Positions 30,225 to 40,811 of a stretch of DNA of 64,000 bases are shown in pieces. Below the pieces are notes generated by a model. That model saw only the letters and a program-made list of their open reading frames with translations, was not told the DNA's origin and did not search any database. Position numbers and translations under genes: made by a program. The stretch covers positions 108,269 through 172,268 of the forward strand of contig NZ_JAEX01000007.1 in the NCBI RefSeq assembly GCF_000519125.1, read 5' to 3'. Position 1 is the first letter of the stretch, and every line of letters begins with the position of its first letter. The stretch is from Desulfocurvus vexinensis DSM 17965 (GTDB lineage: Bacteria > Desulfobacterota > Desulfovibrionia > Desulfovibrionales > Desulfovibrionaceae).

Positions 30225-31052
30225 TCAGGTCCGGACCCAGACCTTGCCGCCGAAAATACGTATCTCGCGGGCCGCGCGGTCCTCGCTGCGGCGCACCAGG
30301 TCGGCCCACACCCGGGCCAGCCGCTCCATGCCCCGGTCCCAGTCCCGGGTGCTGGCGGCCACGGTCAGGCCCCGGTCCTCGAAAAACAGCTCCAGGCGCC
30401 CGGGCAGCACCCGCACCCAGGCCGCCTCGGCGGGCTTGATGGGCAGGTCCAGGGCCTCGAAGGCCGCGATCATCTCCGAAAGCCCGGCGGGCACGCCGTC
30501 GGCCTCGGGGGCCACTTCCAGCACCGGCAGCGGCGTGAACCGGCGGCCCAGCACGGGCGCGATGACCGCGCCGTCGGCCTCGGCGTAGAACAGCCCGCGC
30601 CCCGTGCCCACCCACCAGCGCGCCTCGCGCTCGGTGACGGCGATGGCCAGCCCGGCGGGCAGCATCCGGCGCACGGACACCGAGGCCGCCCAGGGCGAGG
30701 CCGCCACGCGGGCCTCCAGCTCGGCGATGTCGATGTCCAGGGTGTTGGCCCCCAGGGACACGTCGGCCAGGGCGATGATCTCCGCGGCGTCCAGGCGCTG
30801 GTTGCCGGTGACGCTGATCTCGCGCAGGGCGAAATACGGGGCGGCGGTCAGCCAGCGGAAGCCCACCAGCAGCCCGACGCTGACGGCGATGACGAACGCG
30901 GCGCACAGCCCCAGGCCCAACATCCAGCCCACCAGCCGGACCAGGCCCGCGCCCAGCCCCCCGCCGGAGGCTGCGCGGCCCCGGGTGCGGGCGCCCGCGC
31001 CCTTGCCCATACGGAGCGCGGCTCCGGGTTTGGCTGCCAGGGCCATGTTCAT
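30225..31052 (-). CDS. ftsQ: FtsQ division protein
   Basis: 275 residues: a basic cytoplasmic N-terminus, one membrane helix (about 42-66), a POTRA domain (YFALREISVTGNQRLDAAEI) and the beta domain. The ATG at 31052 overlaps the murB stop (ATGA), which fixes the start. It links the cytoplasmic ring to FtsL and septal synthesis in the periplasm. Confidence 0.92.
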   Translation of the reverse strand: MNMALAAKPGAALRMGKGAGARTRGRAASGGGLGAGLVRLVGWMLGLGLCAAFVIAVSVGLLVGFRWLTAAPYFALREISVTGNQRLDAAEIIALADVSLGANTLDIDIAELEARVAASPWAASVSVRRMLPAGLAIAVTEREARWWVGTGRGLFYAEADGAVIAPVLGRRFTPLPVLEVAPEADGVPAGLSEMIAAFEALDLPIKPAEAAWVRVLPGRLELFFEDRGLTVAASTRDWDRGMERLARVWADLVRRSEDRAAREIRIFGGKVWVRT

Positions 31053-31936
31053 GCCACCACCTTGACTTCCAGTTCCAGATCCACCCCGAAGCGCGTGGCC
31101 ACGGCCTCGCGCGCGGCCTGGATCAGCTCGAAGGCCTGGGCGGCGGTGCCCCCGCCCAGGTTGACCAGGAAATTGGCGTGCAGCTCCGAGAAGGCCATGC
31201 CCCCCAGGCGGCGGCCCTTGAAGCCCGCGTCGTCCAGCAGCTTGCCCGCCGGGGCCGCGCCCTCGGGGTTCTTGAACACGCAGCCCGCGCTGGCCGCGGC
31301 CAGGGGCTGGGCCGCGCGCTTGCGGGCCCAGGTGGCGTCCATGGCCGCGCGCACGGCCTCGGGCCCGGCCTGGGTCAGGCGCAGCTCCGCCGCCAGCACC
31401 AGGAAAAAGACATCCGCCGTGCGCGGGGCGAAGAAGCGGTAGCCCAGGCGCACGTCGTCGCGCCCGGCCCAGCGCAGCCCGCAGCACGGGCTGTACAGCA
31501 AAACGCGCTCCAGCACCCGGCCCACCTCGGCCCCGAAGGAGCCCGCGTTCATGGCCACCGCGCCGCCCACGGCCCCCGGGATGCCCGCCAGCCCTTCCAG
31601 GCCCGACAGCCCCTGGCGCGCGCACCAGGCCAGCAGCGCGGGCAGGCCCATGCCCGCCCCGGCGCGCACCACGGCCTCGTCGCCGCTGGTGAACACCGTC
31701 TCGGGCGCCTCGCCCTCGGGCGCCCGCAGCAGGACCACCGGCAGCGGCCCGTCGGCGGCCAGGATGTTGCTGCCGTGGCCCAGGGCCATGGCCCTGCCGC
31801 CCAGCTCCTCCAGCCTGCCCGGCAGCTCGTCCAGCCCGCGCTCGGAAACGATGCGCACCTCGGCCAGGGCAGGGCCGCCCAGGCGCAGGGTGGTGCGTTC
31901 GGCAAGCGTGGGTCCGGGCAGTACTTTCAGATGCAT
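31049..31936 (-). CDS. murB: MurB, UDP-N-acetylenolpyruvoylglucosamine reductase
   Basis: 295 residues. FAD-binding motifs ALGHGSNILAADG and GLSGLEGLAGIPGAVGGA are clear, and CVFKNPEG provides the catalytic Ser/Cys position region near the C-terminus. It makes UDP-MurNAc. Stop and ftsQ start overlap by 4 bp; murC lies 38 bp upstream. Confidence 0.95.
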   Translation of the reverse strand: MHLKVLPGPTLAERTTLRLGGPALAEVRIVSERGLDELPGRLEELGGRAMALGHGSNILAADGPLPVVLLRAPEGEAPETVFTSGDEAVVRAGAGMGLPALLAWCARQGLSGLEGLAGIPGAVGGAVAMNAGSFGAEVGRVLERVLLYSPCCGLRWAGRDDVRLGYRFFAPRTADVFFLVLAAELRLTQAGPEAVRAAMDATWARKRAAQPLAAASAGCVFKNPEGAAPAGKLLDDAGFKGRRLGGMAFSELHANFLVNLGGGTAAQAFELIQAAREAVATRFGVDLELEVKVVA

Positions 31937-31974
31937 GACGCTTTTCGTGTCCTGTGGTTTGCGTTGCCGCGCGC

Positions 31975-33342
31975 CTAGCGGGCGTGCAGCCAGTCCATGC
32001 CGACCTGCCAGATGTTTCCGGCGCCCATGGTCAGCAGCAGGTCGCCGGGGCGCAGCACCCCGGGCAGGGCCGCGCGCACGGCGTCGAAATCCTCGCAGAA
32101 GCGCACCTCGGTGGCCGAGACCTGGCGGATGCCCTGGGCCAGGCTCTGGCCGCTGACACCGGGGATGGGCGCCTCGCTGGCCGGGTAGATTTCCGTGAGC
32201 AGCAACAGGTCCGCGTCGTCGAAGGCCGTGCAGAATTCGCCGAACAGGGCCTGGGTCCGCGTGAAGCGGTGCGGCTGGAAGGCCACCACCAGGCGGCGGT
32301 CCGGGGCGTACTGGCGCGCCGTGCGCAGGGTGGCGGCGATCTCCGTGGGGTGGTGGCCGTAGTCGTCCACCACCAGCACGCCATCACGCTCACCCTTGAC
32401 CTCGAAGCGCCGCCCCACCCCGCCGAAGCGGCCCAGGGCCTTGGCCACCACGTCCACGGGCAGCCCGGCCTCCAGGGCCACGCCGATGGCGCCCAGGGCG
32501 TTGAGCACATTGTGCCGCCCGGGCTGGGACAGCTCCACCGAGCACAAAAACTCGCCGTCGCGCAGCACGTCGAAGCAGCTTTTGGCCTGGCACTGGCGGA
32601 CCACCGCGCGCAGGGTCGCGCCCTGCTCGTCGATGCCGTAGGTCAGCACCGGGCGGTTGACCCGGGGCAGCACCTCGCGCACCACCGGGTCGTCCAGGCA
32701 GACCACGTTCATGCCGTAGAAGGGCACGGTGTTCATGAAGTCCACGAAGGCGTCCTTGATCTCGTCCAGGTCCGCGTAGTGGTCCATGTGGTCGGCGTCG
32801 ATGTTGGTGACCACGGTGACGATGGGGAACAGGCACAGGAACGAGCCGTCGGATTCGTCGGCCTCGGCGATGAGGTATTCGCCCTCGCCCAACAGGGCGT
32901 TGGAGCCGAAGGTGTTCAGCCGCCCGCCGATGATCACCGTGGGGTCGAGCCCGGCCTCGGTGAAGATGGTCGCCAGCAGCGAGGTGGTGGTCGTCTTGCC
33001 GTGGGTTCCGGCCACGGCGATGCCCGTGCGCAGGCGCATCAGCTCGGCCAGCATCTCGGCGCGGGGGATGACGGCGATGCCCCGGCGCCGGGCCTCGGCC
33101 ACCTCGGGGTTGTCGCGGCCCACGGCGGTGGACTTGACCAGCACGTCGGCGTCGCCCACGTTGGCGGCGGCGTGGCCCTTGTGCACCGTGGCGCCCAGGG
33201 TGCGCAGGCGGCTGGTCACCGGCGAGTCCGCCAGGTCCGAACCGCTGACCTCGTAGCCCAGGTTGAGCAGCACCTCGGCGATGCCGTTCATGCCCGAGCC
33301 GCCGATGCCCACCATGTGTATCTTCCTGACCTTGTTCTTCAT
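31975..33342 (-). CDS. murC: MurC, UDP-MurNAc-L-alanine ligase
   Basis: 455 residues beginning [20 protein letters not shown] (UDP-binding loop), with the ATP loop [13 protein letters not shown] and the ligase motifs [10 protein letters not shown] and [10 protein letters not shown]. It adds the first amino acid to UDP-MurNAc in the cytoplasm. The ribosome site AAGGAACC precedes the ATG. No ddl follows, as in other Desulfovibrionales dcw clusters. Confidence 0.97.
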   Translation of the reverse strand: MKNKVRKIHMVGIGGSGMNGIAEVLLNLGYEVSGSDLADSPVTSRLRTLGATVHKGHAAANVGDADVLVKSTAVGRDNPEVAEARRRGIAVIPRAEMLAELMRLRTGIAVAGTHGKTTTTSLLATIFTEAGLDPTVIIGGRLNTFGSNALLGEGEYLIAEADESDGSFLCLFPIVTVVTNIDADHMDHYADLDEIKDAFVDFMNTVPFYGMNVVCLDDPVVREVLPRVNRPVLTYGIDEQGATLRAVVRQCQAKSCFDVLRDGEFLCSVELSQPGRHNVLNALGAIGVALEAGLPVDVVAKALGRFGGVGRRFEVKGERDGVLVVDDYGHHPTEIAATLRTARQYAPDRRLVVAFQPHRFTRTQALFGEFCTAFDDADLLLLTEIYPASEAPIPGVSGQSLAQGIRQVSATEVRFCEDFDAVRAALPGVLRPGDLLLTMGAGNIWQVGMDWLHAR

Positions 33343-33366
33343 GGTTCCTTCTTGTCCTTGCTTGGC

Positions 33367-34464
33367 TCAGGCCACGCGGCGCGCGGCCAGGGCCTCGATT
33401 TCGTCGGCCAGGGCCGCGGCGGCGTCCGGGGCGCCCAGGGTCCGGGCGGCGGCGCCCATGCGCTCCAGCCTGCCCGGCTCGGTGAACAGCGCGTCCAGGG
33501 CCTGGGCCAGATCCGTCTGGCCCAGGGCGCCCTGGGGCAGGAGCAGCGCCGCCCCGGCCTGCTCCAGGCGCCGGGCGTTGGCCGTCTGGTGGTCGTGGGT
33601 GGCGTAGGGAAAGGGCACCAGCACGCTGGGCTTGCCCATCACCGCCAGCTCGGCCACCGTGGTCGCCCCGGCGCGGCACAGCACCACGTCGGCCCAGGCG
33701 TAGGCCGCGGCCATGTCGTCGATGAACGGCTGCACCCGGGCGCCCTCGCCCGTCCACCCGGCGCAGGCGTAGGCCGCGCGTACGGTCTGCTCGTCCTCGG
33801 CCCCGGTCTGGTGCCACAGGGAGAACCCGCGCGCGCGCAGGGCCTCCAGGCTCCCGGCCACGGCCTCGTTGATGGCCCGGGCGCCCAGGCTGCCGCCCGC
33901 CACCAGCACCCGCCGCCCGGCGGGGGCGGCCCCGGCGCCGGCCCGCGCCCCGGCCTCGCGGATGGCCGCGCGCACGGGGTTGCCCGTCAGGCGCGTGCGC
34001 GCCGCGTCGAAAAATTTCGCCTCGTCGGGGAAGGACAGGAAGACCCGGTCCACCCAGCGGCCCAGCAGGCGGTTGGCCGAGCCGGGGCGGCTATTCTGCT
34101 CGTGCAGGGCGCAGGGCACCCCGCGCAGGGCGGCCATGGCCACCGGGGCGAACCCCGCGTAGCCGCCGAAGCCCACCACCACGTCGGGCCTACGGCGCGC
34201 CAGCAGCCGCCACGAGATGCCCAGGGCCCAGGCCAGCCCGAAGGCCGCGCCCACGGCCCGGGGCCCGCGCCCCAGGAACCCGCGCACCGGCAGCCCCACG
34301 AAGGGCAGCCCCGCGCGGGCGGCGAACTCGGCCTCGCGCCCGTGGCGCCCGCCCACGAAGAGCAGCTCCAGCCCCGCGTGGCGGCTGCGCAGCTCCTCGG
34401 CAACGGCCAGGGCCGGAAACACATGGCCCCCCGTGCCGCCCGTGGTCAGGATCACCAGCCGCAT
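33367..34464 (-). CDS. murG: MurG, lipid II synthase
   Basis: 365 residues. The GT28 motifs TTGGTGGHVFPALAVAEEL (nucleotide/lipid loop 1), GFGGYAGFAPV (loop 2) and ARAINEAV are present, with the donor-site CRAGATTVAEL near the C-terminus. It adds GlcNAc to lipid I at the inner membrane face. Its ATG overlaps the ftsW stop by one base (TGATG). Confidence 0.96.
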   Translation of the reverse strand: MRLVILTTGGTGGHVFPALAVAEELRSRHAGLELLFVGGRHGREAEFAARAGLPFVGLPVRGFLGRGPRAVGAAFGLAWALGISWRLLARRRPDVVVGFGGYAGFAPVAMAALRGVPCALHEQNSRPGSANRLLGRWVDRVFLSFPDEAKFFDAARTRLTGNPVRAAIREAGARAGAGAAPAGRRVLVAGGSLGARAINEAVAGSLEALRARGFSLWHQTGAEDEQTVRAAYACAGWTGEGARVQPFIDDMAAAYAWADVVLCRAGATTVAELAVMGKPSVLVPFPYATHDHQTANARRLEQAGAALLLPQGALGQTDLAQALDALFTEPGRLERMGAAARTLGAPDAAAALADEIEALAARRVA

Positions 34465-35606
34465 CAGGCCCTCCGCCTCGACAGGTTGAGCAGCATCCCC
34501 ACGCAGAAGCACGAGACGATGAGGCTCGACCCGCCGTAGCTCATGAACGGCATGGGCACACCCTTGGGCGGGGCCATGCCCAGGACCACCGACATGTTCA
34601 GCACCGCACCCACGGCCAGGATCAGGGTCAGGCCGTAGCCCAGGAAGCGGTCCTGGGCGTCCTGCTGGGCCAGGGAGATGGCGAAGGCCCGCCACAGGAT
34701 GATCCCCAGGCCCACGAAGACCAGGGACACGCCCGCAAAGCCCAGCTCTTCGCCGATGACGGCCAGGATGAAGTCGTTGTGCGCCTCGGGCAGGAAGAGC
34801 AGCTTCTGCTTGCCCACGCCCAGGCCCTGGCCGGTCCAGCCGCCGGAGCCGAAGGCGTAGAGCGACTGCACCAGCTGGTAGCCCGTGTCCTGGGCGTTGC
34901 CGAAGGGGTCCAGGAAGGCCGTCCAGCGCTTGATGCGGTACTCGGACTGGGCGATGAGCAGCCAGCCGCAGCCCAGGGCCAGCACCAGCGAGGAGCCCAG
35001 GTAGATCAGGCTCGTGCCGCCCACCACGCTCATCAGGAAGAGCAGGATGCACAAAAACGCCGCCCCGCCGAAGTCGGGTTGCAGCAGCAGCAGCCCGCCC
35101 AGCAGCCCGGTCACGGCCACCGGCGGCAGGAAGCCCACGCTGAAGGTCTTCACCTTTTCCTGCTTGTGGCTGAAGAAATAGGCCAGGTAGAACACCAGGG
35201 CCACCTTGGCCGCCTCCAGGGGCTGCATGGACACCGGGCCCAGGTGCAGCCAGCGCCGCGCCCCGCCCGCCTCGTAGCCGAAGGCCAGGGTCGCCCCGAG
35301 CAGCAGCACGGCCACGCCCAGGATGGGGTAGGTCAGGCGGTAGAGCAGGCCGCGGTCCACGACCATGGCCCCGGCCATGATCACCAGACCAACCAGGGCG
35401 TAGACGGCCTGCTTCTTGATGAACAGGTACTTGTCGCCGAAGGACAGCTCGGCCATGACCCCGCTGGCGCTCATGACCATCACCAGCCCGACGGCCATCA
35501 TGCCCAGGGTGAAACCCAGCAGCAGCATGTCCACCCGGGTGCGTTCGGCGTGGCGCGGCGTGGCGGCGGGGCCGGCGGCGGCGGAGTTGGCAGCGACGGG
35601 GCTCAT
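34464..35606 (-). CDS. ftsW: FtsW, septal peptidoglycan polymerase (SEDS)
   Basis: 380 residues with about ten membrane helices. SEDS landmarks are LQPDFGGAAF, the periplasmic PEAHNDFILAVIGEELGF and the C-terminal PPKGVPMPFMSYGGSSL. It polymerises glycan strands together with FtsI. The ATG at 35606 overlaps the murD stop (ATGA); the low-complexity N-terminal 20 residues are cytoplasmic. Confidence 0.95.
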   Translation of the reverse strand: MSPVAANSAAAGPAATPRHAERTRVDMLLLGFTLGMMAVGLVMVMSASGVMAELSFGDKYLFIKKQAVYALVGLVIMAGAMVVDRGLLYRLTYPILGVAVLLLGATLAFGYEAGGARRWLHLGPVSMQPLEAAKVALVFYLAYFFSHKQEKVKTFSVGFLPPVAVTGLLGGLLLLQPDFGGAAFLCILLFLMSVVGGTSLIYLGSSLVLALGCGWLLIAQSEYRIKRWTAFLDPFGNAQDTGYQLVQSLYAFGSGGWTGQGLGVGKQKLLFLPEAHNDFILAVIGEELGFAGVSLVFVGLGIILWRAFAISLAQQDAQDRFLGYGLTLILAVGAVLNMSVVLGMAPPKGVPMPFMSYGGSSLIVSCFCVGMLLNLSRRRA

Positions 35607-36895
35607 CGCAGTTCCTCGAACACGCGCTGGAAGTGCTTCCCGCGCTCCTTGTAGTTGGCGTACAGGTCGAAGCTCGACGTGGCCGGGGACAGCAGCATGG
35701 TGTCGCCGGGCTCGGCCCAGGTCATGAGCCGGTGCATGGCCTTGTCCATGGTCGGCTCCCAGGCCAGGGGCACGTGCCCGGCCCAGGCGGCCTCGAAAAT
35801 CTCGCGGCTGGCGCCGAACAGGCACACCGCGCGCACCTTGCGGCGCAGAAGCGGGGCCAGGCTGGCCAGATCGCCGCCCTTGTAGACGCCGCCCGCCAGC
35901 AGCAGCACGCTGCCGTCGATGCTCTCCAGGGCCGCGCGCAGGGCGTCCACCGTGGTCGCCTTGGAGTCGTCCACGAAGGTCACGCCCCGGGCCTGGCCCA
36001 CGCGCTGCAAGCGGTGGGGGAAGGGCTCGAAGGTGTCCAGGGCCTCGCGCATGCAGCGTTCGTCCACCCCGAAGCGCACCGTGGCCTGATACACGGCCTC
36101 CATGTTGGCCTGGTTGTGCGCGCCGGGCAGGCGCTCGCTCTCGAAGCGGTCCGTGGGCTCGAACCACTTGATCCGGGCGCGGGTGATGTGCCGGTCGCCC
36201 AGCTGGGCGCGCAGGGCGGCGGGCAGCAGGGCCAGCCCCTCGGGCTCCATGTGCGCGAACAGGTTCAGCTTGGCTTCCAGGTACTCGTCCATGCTCGCGT
36301 GGTGGTCCAGGTGATTGGGGCTGAAATTGAGCAGCACGGCCACGTCGGGGCGAAACGACGTGCAGTACTGGGCCTGATAGCTGGAAATTTCCAGCACCAA
36401 AACGTCGGCCTCGCGCCCGTCGAGCACGTACTGCGACAGGGGCGTGCCGATATTGCCGCCCAGGAACACCCGCAGTCCGACGTTTTGCAGGACATGGGCG
36501 GTCAGGCCGGTGGTGGTGGTCTTGCCGTTGGTGCCCGTGATGGCGACGATGCGCCCGGGGCTGTAGCGCCCGGCCAGCTCCAGCTCGGAAATCACCTCAG
36601 GCGCCGCGTCCCCGGCGGGCAGCAGCGGCCGCAGCGGGGGCAGCGGCACGCCCGGGGAGAGCACCACCAGCCCCGCCCCGGCGAAATGTTCGGCCCGGTG
36701 CTCGCCAAAGGCCAGCTCCACGCCCGCCGCCGTCAGGGCCTGGGCGTCCTCGCCAGCCACGGCGTCCGGCTTGCGGTCCAGCAGGCGCACGGCGGCGCCC
36801 AGGCGCGCCAGCAGCAGCGCCGCCGCCCGGCCCGAGGCCCCGGCGCCCACAACCGCCGCGCGCGTTCCCGCGAGTTCGCCTTCGTGCCCGAACAT
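35603..36895 (-). CDS. murD: MurD, UDP-MurNAc-L-Ala-D-Glu ligase
   Basis: 430 residues with GAGASGRAAALLLARLGA at the N-terminus, the ATP loop AITGTNGKTTTTGL, LNFSPNHLDHH and the late FVDDSKATTVDAL. It adds D-glutamate. The stop lies within the ftsW start, and mraY ends 4 bp upstream. Confidence 0.96.
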   Translation of the reverse strand: MFGHEGELAGTRAAVVGAGASGRAAALLLARLGAAVRLLDRKPDAVAGEDAQALTAAGVELAFGEHRAEHFAGAGLVVLSPGVPLPPLRPLLPAGDAAPEVISELELAGRYSPGRIVAITGTNGKTTTTGLTAHVLQNVGLRVFLGGNIGTPLSQYVLDGREADVLVLEISSYQAQYCTSFRPDVAVLLNFSPNHLDHHASMDEYLEAKLNLFAHMEPEGLALLPAALRAQLGDRHITRARIKWFEPTDRFESERLPGAHNQANMEAVYQATVRFGVDERCMREALDTFEPFPHRLQRVGQARGVTFVDDSKATTVDALRAALESIDGSVLLLAGGVYKGGDLASLAPLLRRKVRAVCLFGASREIFEAAWAGHVPLAWEPTMDKAMHRLMTWAEPGDTMLLSPATSSFDLYANYKERGKHFQRVFEELR

Positions 36896-36899
36896 GCCG

Positions 36900-37976
36900 T
36901 TACCTCAGCTTCAGGGTTGACAGCGCCATGAGCGCCAACAGGATGGAGAGAATCCAGAACCGGGTGATGATCTTGGATTCCGGAATGCCCTTGAGCTCGA
37001 AATGGTGGTGCAGGGGCGCCATGCGGAAGATGCGCTTGCCGCCCGTGAACTTGAAGTAGCCCACCTGGAGGATCACCGAGAGCGTCTCGACCACGAACAG
37101 CCCGCCGACGATGACCAGGATCAGCTCGTTCTTGCTCATCACGGCCACGAAGCCCAGGCTGCCGCCGATGGACAGCGAGCCCACGTCGCCCATGAAGACC
37201 TGGGCGGGGTAGGCGTTGTACCACAAGAACCCGAGCCCCGCGCCCACCAGCGCCCCGCAGAACACGGCCACCTCGCCCATGCCCGGCACGTAGGCGATGC
37301 GCAGGTACTTGGCGATCTCCACATGCCCGGCCACGTAGACGAACACCGCGAAGCAGGCCCCGGCCACGATGCTCGGGCCGATGGCCAGCCCGTCCAGGCC
37401 GTCGGTGAGGTTCACGCCGTTGGAGGCCCCGACCATGACCAGCACCGCAAACGGCAGGTAGAACCAGCCCAGGTCGGGGTACAGGGCCTTGAAGAAGGGG
37501 AAGGCCAGGTGCGTGTCGAAGGCGGGCTGCTCGATGAGCAGGAACATGGCCGTGCCCGCCACCAGCACCTGCCCCGCGAACTTGGCCCGGGCCGACAGGC
37601 CCTTGTTGTGCTTCTTGACCACCTTGAGCCAGTCGTCCACCAGCCCGACGATGCCGAAGCCCACGAAGACCAGCAGCGCCAGCCAGATGTAGACGTTGGT
37701 CAGGTCGGCCCACAGCAGCACGGCCACCAGCACCCCGAAGCCCATGAGCAGCCCGCCCATGGTCGGCGTGCCCGCCTTCTGCATGTGCGCCTCCACGTCC
37801 TCATGGATGACCTGCCCGAACTTCAGGCGCTTGAGGAAGCGGATGAAGGCCGGGCCGACCAGGATGGTGATGAGCAGCGCGGTGACCAGCGCCCACACCG
37901 AGCGGAAGGTGATGTAGCGAAAGACGTTGAAGATGCCGACTTCGCTGGAGAGCGGGTAGAGAAGGTTGTAGAGCAT
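36900..37976 (-). CDS. mraY: MraY, phospho-MurNAc-pentapeptide translocase (lipid I synthase)
   Basis: 358 residues with ten hydrophobic helices. Active-site signatures are the double-Asp GLVDDWLKV and [10 protein letters not shown], and the HHHFELKG motif near the C-terminus. It makes lipid I from UDP-MurNAc-pentapeptide and undecaprenyl phosphate. It begins directly after the murF stop with no intergenic base. Confidence 0.97.
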   Translation of the reverse strand: MLYNLLYPLSSEVGIFNVFRYITFRSVWALVTALLITILVGPAFIRFLKRLKFGQVIHEDVEAHMQKAGTPTMGGLLMGFGVLVAVLLWADLTNVYIWLALLVFVGFGIVGLVDDWLKVVKKHNKGLSARAKFAGQVLVAGTAMFLLIEQPAFDTHLAFPFFKALYPDLGWFYLPFAVLVMVGASNGVNLTDGLDGLAIGPSIVAGACFAVFVYVAGHVEIAKYLRIAYVPGMGEVAVFCGALVGAGLGFLWYNAYPAQVFMGDVGSLSIGGSLGFVAVMSKNELILVIVGGLFVVETLSVILQVGYFKFTGGKRIFRMAPLHHHFELKGIPESKIITRFWILSILLALMALSTLKLR

Positions 37977-39368
37977 CTAGCCGCGACCCTCCATGGCTTC
38001 GGCCAGCGCGTGCAGGAAGCGCTCCATCCTGCACCCGCGCGAGCCCTTGAACAGCACCACGCCGGACGCAAGGCCCAGCTCCAGGAACTGCCCGGCGAAC
38101 AGCGCCGGGTCGTCGATGCGCACGAGCCGCCCTGCGTAGCCGCCGTCTTCCAGGCCCCGGGCCACCTCGTCGGCGTGGCCGCCGTGGAAGAACACGGCCC
38201 AGGGCGCGGCGGCGGCGGCGGCGCGGGCCATCTCGCGGTGCAGCGCGCCCGCCTGGGCGCCCAGCTCGCGCATCTCGCCCAGCACCAGGGCCAGGGGCCC
38301 GGCCCCGGCCAGCTCGCGGGCGTTCTCCACGGCCTGGCGCATGGACAGCGGGTTGGCGTTGTAGCTGTCGTCGATAAGCGTCCAGCCGCCGCTGCGCTTC
38401 ACGTTGAAGCGCCCGCCGGGCACGGCCACCTTGGCGATGCCGCGGGCGATCTCGCGCTCCCCGGCGCCCAGGGCGAAGGCCACGCTGGCGGCGGCGATCA
38501 TGTTCTCGGCGAACACCGCCCCGGCCAGGGGCGAGGTCACGTCCAACTCCAGCCCGTTCAGGCGCAGGCGGTAGCGGCCCTGGCCCTCGGCGGTGCGGCC
38601 CAGGTACTGCCCGCGCACCAGCCCCGCCGCGTCGGCCACGGTGAACTGGCGCACCTCGGGCGCGATGGCCCGGGCGTAGTCCAGCAGCGGCGGGTGGTCG
38701 GCGCTGACAAAGGCCCGGCCCCCGGGGGCCAGATGGCGCAGAAGCTCGGTCTTGGCGGCGGCCACGCCCTCCAGGCTGCCCAGGCCCTCCAGGTGCGCCG
38801 GGCCGATGTTGGCGATGACCGCCGCATCGGGCCGGACCATGGCCCCCAGGGCCTGCATCTCGCCGGGCACGTTGATGCCCAGCTCCAGCACCCAGAAGCG
38901 CTCCTGCCCGCTGCACCCGAGCATGGTCAGGGGCACGCCGAGCAGGTTGTTGAAATTGCCGTAATTGCGCGCCGTCTCGCCCAGCTCGGAGAGGATGGCG
39001 GCCAGGATCTCCTTGACCGTGGTCTTGCCCGCCGAGCCGGTGACGGCCACCACCGTGGCCCGGGCCCGCCCGCGCCACAGCCCGCCCAGGTCGCCCAGGG
39101 CCGCGAGCACGTCGCGGACCATGAGCACCGGCGCGCCCTGGACCCCGGACACCGGCCGCGAGACGACCACGGCGGCGGCCCCGGCGCGGGCGGCGTCGGC
39201 GGCGAACGCGTGGGCGTCGTAGTTCTCGCCCGCGAGGCAGAAGAACAGCTGCCCCGGCTCGAGCAGGCGGCTGTCGGTGCAGATGCCCGTCAGGCGCACC
39301 TCGCGCCCGGGGTCCACGTCACCCACCGCGTGCATGGCGGCGGCGGCTTCGGCCAGCGTCAGATTCAC
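37977..39368 (-). CDS. murF: MurF, D-Ala-D-Ala adding ligase
   Basis: 463 residues from a GTG at 39368 that overlaps the murE stop (GTGA). ATP loop VTGSAGKTTVKEIL, ELGINVPGEM and the final-domain DDSYNANPLSMR are diagnostic. It completes UDP-MurNAc-pentapeptide. Ala content is high, as across the genome. Confidence 0.96.
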   Translation of the reverse strand: MNLTLAEAAAAMHAVGDVDPGREVRLTGICTDSRLLEPGQLFFCLAGENYDAHAFAADAARAGAAAVVVSRPVSGVQGAPVLMVRDVLAALGDLGGLWRGRARATVVAVTGSAGKTTVKEILAAILSELGETARNYGNFNNLLGVPLTMLGCSGQERFWVLELGINVPGEMQALGAMVRPDAAVIANIGPAHLEGLGSLEGVAAAKTELLRHLAPGGRAFVSADHPPLLDYARAIAPEVRQFTVADAAGLVRGQYLGRTAEGQGRYRLRLNGLELDVTSPLAGAVFAENMIAAASVAFALGAGEREIARGIAKVAVPGGRFNVKRSGGWTLIDDSYNANPLSMRQAVENARELAGAGPLALVLGEMRELGAQAGALHREMARAAAAAAPWAVFFHGGHADEVARGLEDGGYAGRLVRIDDPALFAGQFLELGLASGVVLFKGSRGCRMERFLHALAEAMEGRG

Positions 39369-40810
39369 CCGGCAAGCTCCCTGACCATGGCAGCGTCGCT
39401 GAACGGGTGGCGCACGCCCTGGATTTCCTGATAGGATTCATGACCCTTGCCCGCGATGACCAGCACGTCGCCCGGCTCCATGGTCTTCAGGGCCAGGGCG
39501 ATGGCGGCGGCGCGGTCGGGCTCCTCGATGACCCGGGCGCAACCCGTGAGCCCGGGGCGCACGTCGGCCATGATGGCCAGCGGGTCCTCGCCGCGCGGGT
39601 TGTCCGAGGTCAGCACGGCCACGTCGGCGTAGCGGCACACGGCCTGGCCCATGAGCGGGCGCTTGGCGCGGTCGCGGTTGCCGCCGCAGCCGAACACGCA
39701 AAACACCTTGCGGAAGCCCAGCTCGCGCACGTTGGAGAGCACGTTCTCCAGGGCGTCGGGGGTGTGGGCGTAGTCCACGAACACGTCCAGGCTCCGGGCG
39801 TTGGGGATGCGCTCCAGGCGCCCGGGCACGCCGGTGAAGGTTTCCAGGGCCTTGAGCGCCTTGGGCTTCAGACCCAGGGCCAGGCCCACCGACTGCGCCG
39901 CCAGCAGGTTGGAGGCGTTGTGCTTGCCGATGAGCGGCGAGGTCAGGGTCCAGGTCTGCTCGCCGTATTTCACGAGCAGTTCCAGCCCGCGCGCGGTGCA
40001 GGCCTTGACGCTGCCCGCCAGCCCCGGGCCGCTGCCCACGTTGGGGTAGTACAGCCCGAAGCCCATGGCCGGGGTGTAGCGCCCCAGCAGCATCCGCCCG
40101 TAGGCGTCGTCGGCGTTGATGACCCCGGTCTTGCCCGCGCGGCCCATCTCGTGGAAGAGCTTGGCCTTGGCCCGGAAGTAGTCGTCCATGGTCTTGTGGT
40201 AGTCCAGGTGGTCCTGGGTTACGTTGAGCAGCACGGCCACGTCGTAGTCCAGGCCCCAGACGCGGTCCTGGTGCAGGGCGTGGGAGGAGACCTCCATGAC
40301 CACGGTGTCCACCCCGGCGGCGGCCATGTTGGCCAGCAGCTCGTGGAGCTGCCAGCAGTCGGGGGTGGTCATGGGCGCTTCGAGGCAAAAGCCCGGCCAG
40401 CGGTAGCTCACGGTGCCGATGACGCCCACCGTGCGCCCGGCGGCGGCGAGCAGATGCTCGAGCATGTAGGTCAGGGTGGTCTTGCCGTTGGTGCCGGTGA
40501 TGCCCACCAGGGTCAGGCCGTGCTGCGCGGTGCGAAAGCGCGCGGCGGCCAGCTCGCCCAGGGCGCGCCGGGGCATGGGGTGGGCCACGGCGCGCACGCC
40601 CCGGCCCTGGGGCACGCCCCCGGGGTCGCGCGTCACCACCCAGGCGGCGCCGCGCTCCACGGCGTCGGAGATGAAGCAGGCCCCGTCCAGGCCCGCCCCG
40701 GGCACGGCCACGAAGACCTCGCCCGGGCGCACCTGGCGCGAATCGGTCCGCACCATGAGCCCCGCGGCAACCAGCCGCTTCAGCTCGGCCCACAACGTTT
40801 CGTCCAGCAC
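39365..40810 (-). CDS. murE: MurE, meso-diaminopimelate adding ligase
   Basis: 481 residues from a GTG at 40810, chosen because AGGAG sits five bases upstream and the ftsI stop lies one base away. Motifs: SRQVRPGEVFVAVPG, ATP loop GTNGKTTLTYML and the substrate-specifying DNPR (TSDNPRGEDP), which selects meso-diaminopimelate rather than lysine. This predicts a Gram-negative type A1gamma peptidoglycan. Confidence 0.95.
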   Translation of the reverse strand: MLDETLWAELKRLVAAGLMVRTDSRQVRPGEVFVAVPGAGLDGACFISDAVERGAAWVVTRDPGGVPQGRGVRAVAHPMPRRALGELAAARFRTAQHGLTLVGITGTNGKTTLTYMLEHLLAAAGRTVGVIGTVSYRWPGFCLEAPMTTPDCWQLHELLANMAAAGVDTVVMEVSSHALHQDRVWGLDYDVAVLLNVTQDHLDYHKTMDDYFRAKAKLFHEMGRAGKTGVINADDAYGRMLLGRYTPAMGFGLYYPNVGSGPGLAGSVKACTARGLELLVKYGEQTWTLTSPLIGKHNASNLLAAQSVGLALGLKPKALKALETFTGVPGRLERIPNARSLDVFVDYAHTPDALENVLSNVRELGFRKVFCVFGCGGNRDRAKRPLMGQAVCRYADVAVLTSDNPRGEDPLAIMADVRPGLTGCARVIEEPDRAAAIALALKTMEPGDVLVIAGKGHESYQEIQGVRHPFSDAAMVRELAG

Positions 40811-40811
40811 G

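Noticed and set aside
37002..39431. An 809-codon open frame on the plus strand opposite mraY-murF
   Set aside because: It is antisense to well-supported murF and mraY. Its product is Gln/His/Gly/Ala-rich, the usual by-product of GC-rich third codon positions. Similar long antisense frames over other genes were left out too.
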